From NCBI RefSeq assembly GCF_009729545.1, contig NZ_WFIY01000004.1:62001-126000 (forward strand): a DNA stretch of 64,000 nt. Direction: 5' to 3'. Under the pieces are notes generated by a model. That model worked only from the letters and a program-made list of their open reading frames with translations. It made no database searches and was not told the DNA's origin. How positions within the stretch are numbered: position 1 is the first letter of the stretch; each line of letters starts with the position of its first letter. This document shows, piece by piece, positions 9,316 to 18,230 of the stretch. This DNA is from Acidianus infernus. GTDB taxonomy: Archaea; Thermoproteota; Thermoprotei_A; Sulfolobales; Sulfolobaceae. The position numbers were made by a program, and so were the translations under genes.

Positions 9316-9642
9316 ATGCTCAATTTTCTAGCAGTATATTTAAACTTTAACTATATATTTTTAAAAGGTTTTTATAATCTAAATACATCACTATAAAATA
9401 TAGAGACAGTAACATTCAATTAATTACAAAGTGAAATTAACACTGTTAAACTTCACTTGTAGTTAAATGTAAATTTAACTTTACGTTCTCCTATAGAGTT
9501 TACTGATTGATATACCAGTAAATCTACTACGATAATAGGAAACTCTAAATTTTGGGCTATATTTTTTTCTAAAAGTTCCAGGGAAACAGACTAGGGAATT
9601 ATTACCATGATATTTTGATAAAAAGTTCAATTTTTCAGCCAA
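9316..9642. other. Gene-free stretch with several inverted repeats
   Basis: No convincing gene. Besides the promoter of the pilin-like gene it holds three hairpin-forming repeats. 9429-9458 is an almost perfect 30-bp palindrome with arms AAGTGAA/TTCACTT and an inner TTAACA-C-TGTTAA. 9463-9480 is GTTAAA/TTTAAC. 9500-9523 is TTTACTG/CAGTAAA, itself inside an outer AGAGTTT/AAACTCT pair. They may be operators or a structured transcript. Confidence 0.5.
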
Positions 9643-11460
9643 TTACTTTACTCTTATATTGATTATGCCTAATATTTTCTCTTTTTCTTTATTATTATCA
9701 CTCTCTTTTTTGTACTTTTGTATTGCAATACTTGTCATCTTAATAACTTTTTTATAACTGGGCTTTCTCCTAGAATATATTGAAAATTTTGATATTTTCT
9801 TAAAATCTCTCCTGCTAATATAGATGATAATAATAACTAACGAGACGAGTTGTATTGGAAGGCTTATAATTGGCGGATCGTAAGCTAGTAGTGGCGACAT
9901 TTCTAAAAATAGATAAAATAATGAGGATAAAATAAGGAAAAATACGCTTCCAATTCCTGCAAAATCTAAAATTCCCCTCCAAAATTCCTTAAAAGACCTG
10001 CTTTTAACTTTCTGTATTCTTATTAATATTTCGCCCACTATGATATAATATATCCTCATAGATGATAATGAAAAATTATAAAGAAATAACGAAGCAATGA
10101 CGGACTCTACTATAAAGATCATATAGAATAGAAAGCCTAAGTTTGAAGGAATAAAACTAGAAAACCTATGAAAGAGAGGAAATATTACAAAAGGCAGAAG
10201 CATAATAACTATTAATCTAAGAGAAACCCTACTTATTTCAGATTTGCTAAATGGAGTTATTTGCCCTATAACTGTTCTGTTAAGCCAAATTATGGCTGAA
10301 TCTAACTGAGGTAAAATTCTTAATCTAGAATATATTTCACTAATAAATGTTGATATTTTTTGGACTCTCTGTGCCAGCACTGCAGCAATTATGCTAGAGG
10401 CTATAACTACTGTAATGGAAATAAGATAGATAGTATAAACGTTAACACCTTCCTCTAATGCGTCGAGTGTAACTATAATTCCGAATTCGCTCAATGGAAT
10501 CATGTAAATTCCGTTTGTATAAGATTGAACAAAGTTAGTTCCGGTTAACCAATAGGCTGTGCTGAAGGAGAAATACTTTATACTGATTATAAGGAGAGAG
10601 ATAGCTAAGAATCCTATCAAATCTTCATTAATTTTCAAGAGTCCTCCCACTGCTAGAAAGAAGAAAATTAATGCGAATTCTCTTACTGGTGCAATGGTTT
10701 TTATCACCTTTTCGCTACCGCTAACGGAGGAAAAAGCTATTCCTGCTAATATCATTGTTAGAGTTGTTGGAACTCCGGTGATAGACGAAATATAAGAGAA
10801 GATAAAAACTAGTGCTATGGGTAAGAGAATAATTATGCTTTCGTCTTCTACTTTACTTGGGGAAAATAAAACTCTCTGGAAGAGAAACCTGGCAACTACG
10901 TAAAGTATCATTGACGCTAATACGACTTCAATAATTACAGTAGTTATTTTTATAAAGGAGAAATTACCACCTAATGCAACAATTACAGAATAAATTAAGA
11001 ATACTTCGATATCTTCTATTGAGGCTACTGCTATTAGTAAATCCTTATCTCTTATCGTTTTGCCTTCTGTAAGCTTATAAATAATTGAGGTACTACTATC
11101 TATTGACGCTAGGACTAGGAATATTGAGCCTACTGAACCTAAATGGAGGATATAAATCCCAGTATAATAAGAAATAGTAAGAATAAGCGTTAGCTCTGCT
11201 AGAGCAACGAAAATAGCTCTAGTAAATAATTCTCTCGCTTTAGTTAAATCAAAGCCTGTACCTATTTCAAATGCTAAGAGGTTCAACGCCAATGAGGTGA
11301 TAAGAGAGAAATCTGGAGAATTGAAATTTACACCCAAATAAGTTGAAGCGATAATTCCTCCAATGAGGTAAGCTATAATGGGAGAGAGTTTAAGCTTTGT
11401 TAAAATGAACGCAAGAACTAAAGATAGAAGTAAGGAAATCCCTAGGGCTCCGTAATCCAC
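9643..11460 (-). CDS. Cation:proton antiporter, CPA2/KefB-like
   Basis: 605 residues. The first ~380 form the 12-13-helix exchanger domain of the monovalent cation:proton antiporter-2 family. The conserved segment YLIGGIIASTYLGV is near residue 31, and ASIDSSTSIIYKL near residue 120 holds the acidic transport site. A second group of membrane helices and a basic C-terminal tail (residues ~400-605) has no recognisable TrkA-N domain, unlike KefB/KefC. It likely exchanges Na+ or K+ for protons, which matters for an acidophile with a near-neutral cytoplasm. It is a single gene, divergent from the DUF973 gene. Confidence 0.85.
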   Translation of the reverse strand: MDYGALGISLLLSLVLAFILTKLKLSPIIAYLIGGIIASTYLGVNFNSPDFSLITSLALNLLAFEIGTGFDLTKARELFTRAIFVALAELTLILTISYYTGIYILHLGSVGSIFLVLASIDSSTSIIYKLTEGKTIRDKDLLIAVASIEDIEVFLIYSVIVALGGNFSFIKITTVIIEVVLASMILYVVARFLFQRVLFSPSKVEDESIIILLPIALVFIFSYISSITGVPTTLTMILAGIAFSSVSGSEKVIKTIAPVREFALIFFFLAVGGLLKINEDLIGFLAISLLIISIKYFSFSTAYWLTGTNFVQSYTNGIYMIPLSEFGIIVTLDALEEGVNVYTIYLISITVVIASSIIAAVLAQRVQKISTFISEIYSRLRILPQLDSAIIWLNRTVIGQITPFSKSEISRVSLRLIVIMLLPFVIFPLFHRFSSFIPSNLGFLFYMIFIVESVIASLFLYNFSLSSMRIYYIIVGEILIRIQKVKSRSFKEFWRGILDFAGIGSVFFLILSSLFYLFLEMSPLLAYDPPIISLPIQLVSLVIIIIYISRRDFKKISKFSIYSRRKPSYKKVIKMTSIAIQKYKKESDNNKEKEKILGIINIRVK

Positions 11461-11635
11461 AGTTAGAATACTAGCTTTATAGTTAAAATACTTTTAAAAA
11501 CTAGATACTTTATAAGGAAGTAGTACTAAACTTACTTTCAATCTAATTCTAGTTTAAGATAATAGAAAACAATAGAAACTAGAGTAATTATTTGCAAAAT
11601 ATATTAATATAGCTGAAGCAAAAACTAGAATTAGT

Positions 11636-12541
11636 ATGATTAATCCTTACGCCGACGGTTTAAAAGAGATTAAAGAAGGGTCTTTATACGAGATCTTAGC
11701 AAATATAATATCATTTATTGGTGCAATAATCCTTCTTCTGTTCCTTTTCGCCTATATTATATCATCGCCTACGACAACTATTAGCAATTTGCAACTTAGT
11801 TCCTCGCTAATAGGAATACTTGCAGCAGTTATTGTGGTAATCATAGGAGCAATCCTGAGCATTATAGGCATAATAAAACTTAGGTCTGGATTTAATTTAC
11901 TTAAGAATACTGGACTTGATGTAAGTATAGGAAGTACTGGTGCAACATTAATTCTTATTTCCTTAGGAATTCTCATAGTTGGAGTTGTCACAGTAATATT
12001 AGTAGTAGGTATATTTTTCATGGTGATAGCGGCAATCTTAGAACTCATAGGCGGAATTATGCTAGGCTTAGGATTTTACAATTTAGGTAAAGGACTTAAT
12101 AATTCCACAATTGAAACTGCAGGCATATTAATAATAATAGGTGGAATAATAGATTTATTGATTAGCATAGGGGGACTTCTTGATTTTATAGCCTTTATCC
12201 TGATTTACACTTCTATAAATAATATTCTCTCTAAAGGAATTCCTTTTGTCCAAACCTTTAGTCAAATGCTGGGAGTAATAAAAGGCAATGGATATGCTTA
12301 TCTAAATGTATATTCTAATGTTGAAGGAACTATAATAAGCGCAAGAATTGAAGGGACAGCAATAACTAGCACTTTCATTACTCCGAATAAATTGAGCATA
12401 GGTAATAACTCAATTACAGTTAACTTTGGCAACGTACAAGGCTTAATTCCCTACTCTAACTATATTGTAAGCCTCATTGTACAAGATAATTCCGGAAGAA
12501 CAATTTTAATTCCAGTAAATGCACAATATCAACCGTACTAG
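11636..12541 (+). CDS. DUF973 family membrane protein
   Basis: 301 residues. The N-terminus NPYADGLKEIKEGSLYEIL (residues 3-21) and the following four to five membrane helices fit DUF973, a family found mainly in Sulfolobales. The C-terminal ~100 residues form a beta-rich domain probably outside the membrane (for example VYSNVEGTIISARIEG). The promoter region carries a TATA-like ATATTAATATA near 11600. The function of the family is not known. It may be co-transcribed with the LysO-type gene 37 bases downstream. Confidence 0.75.
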   Translation: MINPYADGLKEIKEGSLYEILANIISFIGAIILLLFLFAYIISSPTTTISNLQLSSSLIGILAAVIVVIIGAILSIIGIIKLRSGFNLLKNTGLDVSIGSTGATLILISLGILIVGVVTVILVVGIFFMVIAAILELIGGIMLGLGFYNLGKGLNNSTIETAGILIIIGGIIDLLISIGGLLDFIAFILIYTSINNILSKGIPFVQTFSQMLGVIKGNGYAYLNVYSNVEGTIISARIEGTAITSTFITPNKLSIGNNSITVNFGNVQGLIPYSNYIVSLIVQDNSGRTILIPVNAQYQPY

Positions 12542-12577
12542 ATAAACTTTTTAAAAGGTAATTGAGGTAGTTTTTGC

Positions 12578-13462
12578 ATGCTCTTCACTCTTACTTTTAT
12601 CTTACTTTACGTAGTTTCTCTTCTCCTTGGACGCAAAATTAATATTCCTCAGATTTTCTCAGATGGAATAGTACTAATCCTAATTTTCACAATTTCCTTC
12701 TGGGGAGGTAATCAAATTTCTGCAGAATACGTTGGAAGTATAATTTTAGTTTCCCTCATATCTTCTTTGGTAATAGTCACAATTACTTACTTCCTAGGGT
12801 CATTTATAAATGAAAGGACAGAGGAGGGAAAGATAAAGAGAGTTGACGTAAAAACTCAACTTAAATATTTGTTGCCATTAATAATAGGCTTTTCTGTTGG
12901 GCTTATAATGAGGTTTCACTCCCTCGAGATAAGTAATAACATATTTGGCGAAATAATAGATTGGGAATTATACGTCCTTGCAGTCGTAATAGGCATAAGC
13001 ATTGGTAAAGAGTTAAAGAAGGAATTAATGACGAGAATAAGTAGGTTTGCCATATTTTCTGTAGTTATAGCCATACTTGGGGGAATAATTTCGTCAGTAA
13101 TACTATTTTTATTTCTCTCCATAAAACCTTTCAATTTAGCTTTAGCAATCTCTTTGGGTTCAGGATGGTATTCTTATACTGGACCTATAGTTGCAAAGTA
13201 TTATGGACCCTTCTATGGCGTAACAGCGTTCCTAGTTAACTTCTTAAGAGAACAATTCACTTTCTCTCTTTTGCCTATTTTCCTTAAAATTAGATCTACT
13301 CCTTTGGGGGCAGTTGCAGTTGGAGGAGCTACTTCTATGGACACTACTTTGGGATTTTACGTGGACGTTTTAGGTTATGAATACGGATTAGGGGCAATGA
13401 TAAACGGGGTAATACTTACTTTAATAGTACCTTTAATCTTACCCATCATTCTCTCTTTCTGA
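12578..13462 (+). CDS. LysO-type lysine exporter (DUF340)
   Basis: 294 residues and about eight to nine membrane helices. The C-terminal half has the family-typical sequence [16 protein letters not shown] (near residue 197) followed by LREQFTF and GGATSMDTT (near 248). These match LysO (YbjE), which exports L-lysine and its toxic analogue thialysine in E. coli. The two halves (DUF340-like repeats) are both present, so the protein looks complete. Amino-acid specificity in this organism is inferred, not shown. Confidence 0.8.
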   Translation: MLFTLTFILLYVVSLLLGRKINIPQIFSDGIVLILIFTISFWGGNQISAEYVGSIILVSLISSLVIVTITYFLGSFINERTEEGKIKRVDVKTQLKYLLPLIIGFSVGLIMRFHSLEISNNIFGEIIDWELYVLAVVIGISIGKELKKELMTRISRFAIFSVVIAILGGIISSVILFLFLSIKPFNLALAISLGSGWYSYTGPIVAKYYGPFYGVTAFLVNFLREQFTFSLLPIFLKIRSTPLGAVAVGGATSMDTTLGFYVDVLGYEYGLGAMINGVILTLIVPLILPIILSF

Positions 13463-13491
13463 ACATCTCAAATCATCCCTTAAAACTAAGC

Positions 13492-13790
13492 CTATTTTTT
13501 GGCGTCCCATATAATTGGGTTGTTCTTTTCTAAAGCCTTCTTAAATTCCTCCTCAGTTAAAGGAATTACCTCAAAACCTGGAGGAAAGTCTATTTTTTCT
13601 AACCTTTTTAGAGGATTTTCCTCCTTGAAATCACCAATTATTAAAATATCGACGTCGCTCCAAACGTTAAAGTCGCCCCTAGCGTAAGAACCAATTAAAA
13701 ACGCGAGAAGTGACCTTTGAGAGAATTTGCAAAGCTTCTAGCTTCGGTTATTACTCTTCCTCTTTCCTTTATTCTCCTTTCTTCTTCTAT
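13492..13790 (-). pseudogene. MNT nucleotidyltransferase (antitoxin-type), frameshifted
   Basis: The minus strand from ~13710 to 13492 encodes FLIGSYARGDFNVWSDVDIL, the catalytic GS...DxD motif of minimal nucleotidyltransferases, followed by a normal C-terminus ending NNPIIWDAKK. The expected N-terminal part (RIKERGRVITEARSFANSLKG, upstream to ~13790) is in a different frame, joined to the HEPN remnant. One base appears to be missing near 13700, and the C-terminal frame has a stop and no start codon upstream. In intact HEPN/MNT pairs this protein neutralises the HEPN RNase by AMPylation. Here it cannot be made. Confidence 0.75.
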
Positions 13791-14301
13791 GAATTTTATA
13801 ATATCTTCTGCATATTTAATTGCCTCTTCAGCCTCACTTTTCGTATAATAGAACCCCGGATATCCTGATGGCCATACGTCTGGGTATCTTGTTGGGATCT
13901 GACTTCCTCCTGGAAGGGTTCCCTCCCAAGGGGTTCATCGATTCGGGCGGCTCAGAGCATTGGAAGAGTGAGGGAATTTCATGCTGGTTGCTCATACTTG
14001 AGCTGGGGAGGAGCGTCATTAAAATCTTGGGCTATCCATCCCCTTAACCTCAATCTCTGTAAAGCTTATCGAGGTACTTTGCTTTATTTACTATCTCTTG
14101 TGGAGCCTCTAACAAGGAAAGTAAATACGAAATTGAATGACCTGCTCTAGGTTATCCTATACCGTAAACTGCAAACTCTGCTGCTTGCTGTAACTTAAAG
14201 CAAGCCCAATTATAAAATCCCGAATTAAGGTCTGATCTAGCGCTTTCTAACGTTTGCTTGGCTGAGATGATCCACCTTTCATATTCCTCTTTATCTAACA
14301 C
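13695..14301 (-). pseudogene. HEPN-domain protein (toxin-type), nonsense mutation plus insertion
   Basis: Reading from a GTG at 14301, the frame begins LDKEEYERWIISAKQTLESA, a typical HEPN start, and reaches a TAA near 14150 where relatives usually have a Lys codon (GIG-stop-PRAGHS). A short deletion is likely just before it. The frame resumes as SISYLLSLLEAPQEIVNKAK and LDKLY. It is then split by a 160-bp foreign insertion (13899-14058) and continues as IPTRYPDVWPSGYPGFYYTK to a tail that runs into the MNT remnant. HEPN proteins of this type are RNases kept in check by MNT partners. The whole pair is dead. Confidence 0.8.
13899..14058 (-). mobile_element. 160-bp GC-rich insertion, probable IS200/IS605-derived miniature element
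   Basis: Removing exactly these 160 bases restores the HEPN reading (LDKLY to IPTRYPD). On the minus strand the left edge abuts TTAC, a tetranucleotide target used by some IS200/IS605 elements, and no target-site duplication is seen, as expected for that family. The sequence is clearly richer in G+C than its surroundings. It has a short hairpin near the right edge (CTTCC/GGAAG) and an imperfect GGGGAGG/CCATCCCC pairing near the left. No transposase is present. It could be a miniature element carrying the end region and omega-RNA part of a TnpB element. That identity is inference. Confidence 0.55.
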
Positions 14302-14346
14302 CTTTATCACCGAAACGCTTACTACTACTAATCTAACGCTTATCAT

Positions 14347-15180
14347 TAAGTTTCACTCTCTGCTACTCATTGTCACAAACGATAAAGTCGTTGATTTTAT
14401 TCTTCCTACTATTTTTATTCCTAACAAGCTTTGATCCTCTGAGGCTATATTCAAGAAGAGTTTCTACCGTGGAATACTTTAGGCTCGTATTACTTTCAAT
14501 TCGTGAGGAGATAGGAGAAACCTCAATTTCTTCTGAATTTTAGACTTTTCCCGTTCTCTTTGTATAGACTTCATAATACAGGGTTTAGTTAACTTCCGGT
14601 TAACTCGACAAAATGAGGGGAAGAAAAGAAAACGAGTAAACTTGACGTTCAACATTATGCTTTACCTCTTTATCGTGAAAATGCTCATAAGCTTTTCTTC
14701 CAATGGATGAAGTATAAATAAAGAAGAGGCGAAGATTAATTGAATATCATCTCGTTAATCTAGACTTAAAGGAGTATAATTGCTTAAATAGAGGAAAATG
14801 GAGTATAATCCATTTATTCTCGTCTATTACCAGATTTAACTCGTCATTTCGAATACTCTAGAGAGAAGAAGACGTGCATCCTGTTAACATTCCAGAATAA
14901 ATTTAAACCTTGAAATTTACCTCTTTATATATTATCTTTTCGACATTAATTATCAATAGATAAGCAATCAAAAATCTGTGCCTTACAAGGGCAAGTTACG
15001 GACTTTAAGGAAGATCCTAAAGGACATAATATTTTTGCTTTTTAATGTCTTGGTTTATTCTGATAATGGAGAGGATAATAGTGTTTTAAGGATTTCTTAG
15101 CTTGTGGTGAGTAAACACTTATCCGCAAACGAAATCAAAAAGAAACACGTAAAAAATAAAATCTCTTTAAGAGTATTGCG
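14347..15180. other. Gene-free stretch, ~830 bp
   Basis: I see no convincing gene on either strand. A 66-codon open frame without a start (about 14345-14545, plus strand) is the longest. Stops are frequent elsewhere. Given the ruined HEPN/MNT genes next to it, this is probably decayed DNA. Confidence 0.5.
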
Positions 15181-16599
15181 TTAAGATGTGTAGTTTATAT
15201 AATAGTAGTAATATGGGATGTAGTATTTCGTTCCACCAATACAATAGGGTACGCTATCGTTCATTAGGTATATGTAATAAGTGTTTGAGGACAAATCAAC
15301 TATTGAGATTGATGACGCAAAGTAGGTGACAGAATTTGTAAATGTTACAATACCTATATAAGGCGAGATTACCAGTAAAAGGCTTGATATCCATGAAGGT
15401 ATCGTTAAACCTAAAATGGTGGCAAGCTTAATAATCAAACCTATAGGAACTGAATAGGTAGCAAAACCATTAGAAGTAGCAATTGAGACACACATATGTA
15501 AATGAATATTACCAGGAGTTACGCTACCTATGAATGTTAGGTTATTGGAGAAGTAACAAGTGGGAGGAAGATTAGAAACTGTAGTATTATATAACGCTGG
15601 TAAATAACTTGAACCGCGACCAACTACCTCTAACCCAGTTAAAAACGTCTCGTTACAATAACCTAAAAATACTGGAGGCAGTGACGGACAGTAATAGTAA
15701 TATACGCAGTAGCTTGCAATAGCTATCTGGCCAATGGTATAAATTTCAACGAAATTAGAATGCCCTTCCTCGCCGAAATATCCAGCTTTGCATAGTACTA
15801 AATTGTTGGCAGACGTAGTTATTGAGAAGCCTGTAACGGTAACTGGATACCCTAATATAGTGACTCCAAACTTGAACTGTATTCCAGACGCTTCTGAATA
15901 GCCTTCCTTGAGTAATATTTCCCCTATATAATCGTTGTAGTTAGTATCTGTTATATAAGCTATTGATAGCGGTATTGGTCCAAGGCTTTTATTCGACGGA
16001 TAGAACCAAACCTTATTTAAACAGATAATTAAAGATGGGCGTCCTTCTTTACTGGGGACTGTTGTATTAGTTAAACCTGTTTCATTTGGCGTAAATTTCT
16101 TTTTTACTATAAATTTCTTTGGATTAATGAAGAGTTTCACCACTGTTTTTCCTATCCCATGTGTTATATTATATGGTGAGATTGTTACTGTAAAGGGTTG
16201 TACATAAACTATCGTCTCATCCGCCTTGTTTACGGTATATGATGCAAATCCAAGCAATGATGGACATATCTTATAACCATAGTGTTTTATCCAATGCTCA
16301 GCTATTTCTGTCAAGTTATTTAAAGGTATTCTAACGTAACCTACATTAATTGCCGTCTCTATCTTCTTTATTACAGTACCGTTTGCTGTAGGATAAAATG
16401 CAAATATAGTTACAGAAACGTTTTGTAATAACGTTAGTTTATTACCAGTATATGCGAAGAAGACTATGTTGATATCGTTAGGATCTGTGAACTTAATGTA
16501 GAGTATGTAAAGAGTGTCGTAATTTGCTAGTACAACAGTTGTCAATACGATTGCAATTAACGCTAAGGAGATTATGATAATTTTACCTCTCTTACTCAT
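15181..16599 (-). CDS. Secreted/membrane-anchored Tyr-rich protein, 472 aa
   Basis: An N-terminal positively charged start and hydrophobic helix (residues 7-26) is followed by a long extracytoplasmic beta-rich region with many N-x-S/T sequons. A hydrophobic stretch (residues ~385-425) and a Tyr-rich C-terminus (YYIPYYYYYINY) complete it. A TATA-like TTTATAAATT about 35 bases before the ATG suggests its own promoter. It resembles the large secreted orphan proteins common in Sulfolobales, but I recognise no catalytic motif. It lies outside the repeat-bracketed RiPP island. Confidence 0.65.
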   Translation of the reverse strand: MSKRGKIIIISLALIAIVLTTVVLANYDTLYILYIKFTDPNDINIVFFAYTGNKLTLLQNVSVTIFAFYPTANGTVIKKIETAINVGYVRIPLNNLTEIAEHWIKHYGYKICPSLLGFASYTVNKADETIVYVQPFTVTISPYNITHGIGKTVVKLFINPKKFIVKKKFTPNETGLTNTTVPSKEGRPSLIICLNKVWFYPSNKSLGPIPLSIAYITDTNYNDYIGEILLKEGYSEASGIQFKFGVTILGYPVTVTGFSITTSANNLVLCKAGYFGEEGHSNFVEIYTIGQIAIASYCVYYYYCPSLPPVFLGYCNETFLTGLEVVGRGSSYLPALYNTTVSNLPPTCYFSNNLTFIGSVTPGNIHLHMCVSIATSNGFATYSVPIGLIIKLATILGLTIPSWISSLLLVISPYIGIVTFTNSVTYFASSISIVDLSSNTYYIYLMNDSVPYCIGGTKYYIPYYYYYINYTS

Positions 16600-17186
16600 G
16601 TCACTATTAATTAATCAAGAAATTTAATTTATAAACTTACTCTACATAAACTATATAGTATATATATACGTTTATAAATTTAAGAGAAATAAAATATCTA
16701 GAAAATTATTTCTTGCATAAACTACCTCATCAACCTTCACGAATTACAAATCCCTTCATGATTATCTAAGGTGTAACTCTCTTCCCAGCATTCTTGTAAT
16801 TCTCAGCCTCTCCTTCACGTCTTCTGATCTACTACCATTTACCTCTAGTTTAGTTTACTCGCCTCTCTTGGAGAATTATAAGCTGATCTAAGTCCAATGA
16901 TTTGGAAGCTTTGAGATAGAACTCGCCTTTAACACTTTTTAAGATTAAAAGATAATTCATTAAGACTAAAAGTGAAAGATAGACCTAAATTAACGACTAT
17001 AACTTATATTGCTTTAGTCTCTACAAGGTTACCTTTATTAACTTATCTACTGCTGAAATTTACTTAATTACTTATATCTAAATATTAGGAAATGAGATAA
17101 TTTTACAAGACGAAAGATATAATGTAAACTGCTCTATAAATTTAGTTTATAACGAAATTTGACTATGACCAATGTATGTAAGCGTA
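16600..17186. other. Gene-free stretch with a decayed duplicate
   Basis: No intact gene. The first ~80 bases hold the promoter of the Tyr-rich secreted protein. The segment 16771-16945 is a decayed copy of the sequence at 23765-23969 and is listed separately. The rest is AT-rich with frequent stops on both strands. Confidence 0.5.
16771..16945 (-). repeat. Decayed direct copy of regulator 3' region (left flank of the RiPP island)
   Basis: Aligns by eye over its whole length with 23765-23969, in the same orientation. Shared blocks include GTGTAACTCTCTTCCCAG, CCTCTCCTTCACGTCTTCTG, TTTAGTTTACTCG, CTTGGAGAATTATAAGCTG and TTTTTAAGAT. The right copy covers the end of an intact HTH gene (23862-24239) and a 27-codon open frame downstream of it. 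This left copy has deletions and substitutions that break both. The two copies bracket the whole peptide-modification cluster. Confidence 0.8.
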
Positions 17187-17480
17187 TTATCCTCCCAATA
17201 ATTCGAGGTATTGTTTTACAACTTCTTCGCCTTTTTTAGTTATTAAAACTTTTACCCTCTTACCCTTAACAGTAGGAACGTATTTTATATCTATATACCC
17301 CTCCCTATGTAAGACTTTTAAATGCTGATAGAGTTCAGCTTTATTTAACCTAGTTGCTTCTAACAATTCCTTAAACCATGCATACCTTGTATAATAAAGT
17401 CCTAATAAGATTCCTAACCTAACGCTAACGTTCAATGCCTTATTATCCTTCAGTAGTTTTATTAATTTCTCTAGCTCCAT
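17187..17480 (-). CDS. Winged-helix transcriptional regulator (ArsR/MarR-like), 97 aa
   Basis: A small DNA-binding protein whose residues ~30-75 (WFKELLEATRLNKAELYQHL, then LHREGYIDIKYV) form a helix-turn-helix with recognition helix and beta wing. The basic tail (KGKRVKVLITKKGEEVV) completes the winged helix. It begins directly after the stop of the upstream membrane-protein gene, so it is the last gene of the minus-strand exporter operon. It probably regulates the RiPP cluster. Confidence 0.75.
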   Translation of the reverse strand: MELEKLIKLLKDNKALNVSVRLGILLGLYYTRYAWFKELLEATRLNKAELYQHLKVLHREGYIDIKYVPTVKGKRVKVLITKKGEEVVKQYLELLGG

Positions 17481-18077
17481 TTAAGCTCTCCTCACTAATC
17501 TGTATAAAAGTGCTAAAAGTGATGGAATTAAGATAGTAATAGTACTGAAGGGTGAAATTGCTATTGATATTCCAGAAATTATGTAGGAGAGGACTAGGAA
17601 GTATTCTATAGTTCTCTCTTTTAGAAACCTTATAACACTAATTAACTGACTTCCAATAAAAGATATGTACCCCCCAATTAGAAAAGCCGGTAAGATAGAT
17701 AAGGAGTGAACGTAAAATGATAGTAGAAATATAACATTAAGCAATATAAGCGAAAGTATGTAGGTTAACTTAATAAGAAAGGGAAAATTTTTAGCTATTA
17801 GCGAAGGTTTGCTAGCAAAGGTCTTAACAAAAGGGTATATATATCTACTCATTTTCAAAGATATAACAACATACGTCGTGGAAAAGACTATTAGACTAAT
17901 GTTTAAGGTAAGAGGGTTCTGGAGAAGGCTTACTAGTAAAAAAGTGATTATGCTTCCAACCCCTATAAAGTCTAATACAGTTTCTGATATGTTCAACATA
18001 ACTCTATAATATAACGTCTGACTTATCTCTAGGGATTTTTGAATATCTATTTCCCTATTCATAAGCCTTCTCGCCAT
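17481..18077 (-). CDS. Membrane protein of the RiPP cluster, possible immunity protein
   Basis: 198 residues with about five membrane helices after a ~30-residue cytoplasmic N-terminus (MARRLMNREIDIQKSLEISQ). No known family is recognised. It lies between a precursor-peptide gene (18120-18230) and the winged-helix regulator in the exporter operon. Small polytopic proteins at this position in bacteriocin-like clusters often give self-protection or assist export; here that is inference from position only. An internal ATG at 18062 is an alternative start. Confidence 0.65.
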   Translation of the reverse strand: MARRLMNREIDIQKSLEISQTLYYRVMLNISETVLDFIGVGSIITFLLVSLLQNPLTLNISLIVFSTTYVVISLKMSRYIYPFVKTFASKPSLIAKNFPFLIKLTYILSLILLNVIFLLSFYVHSLSILPAFLIGGYISFIGSQLISVIRFLKERTIEYFLVLSYIISGISIAISPFSTITILIPSLLALLYRLVRRA

Positions 18078-18119
18078 TACTTAATTTTACTTTACGACGA
18101 TTTTAAACTTAGGACACAG

Positions 18120-18230
18120 TTAAGATTTTTTAACTTGACGTGTAGTCCAACAGCTGAACCAGCATCCAGCCCAACATGCTATATACACTTCTCCTCCTCT
18201 AGCCTTCCTATTGCATTTTATTATCTTCAA
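18120..18230 (-). CDS. Putative precursor peptide 3 (CWAGCW core), 36 aa
   Basis: A small open frame in the gap after the ABC ATPase gene. The C-terminal part reads ACWAGCWFSCWTTRQVKKS, which shares the CWxGC(W) pattern with the peptides at 20555-20662 and 19681-19791. The frame can start at TTG (18230, 36 aa) or GTG (18239, 39 aa), both inside the end of the ATPase gene. A GTG at 18188 preceded by GGAGGAGAA would give only 22 aa. The N-terminal part (KIIKCNRKARGGEVYI) is basic and would be the leader. Three Cys and one Ser in the core are candidate thiazole/oxazoline sites. The function is inferred from motif sharing and position. Confidence 0.65.
   Translation of the reverse strand: MKIIKCNRKARGGEVYIACWAGCWFSCWTTRQVKKS

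Noticed and set aside
13820..14047. Open frames of 60-75 codons across the HEPN region (both strands)
   Set aside because: They cross the boundary of the 160-bp insertion and the HEPN remnant, so they combine unrelated sequence and are not genes.
14345..14545. A 66-codon open frame with a hydrophobic stretch on the plus strand
   Set aside because: It lacks any start codon near its beginning and has no recognisable motif; it is not enough to call a gene.
15181..16599. The Tyr-rich secreted protein as part of the RiPP cluster or as a sulfolobicin
   Set aside because: It lies outside the flanking repeat, has its own promoter, and shows no similarity that I can recognise to sulfolobicin proteins.
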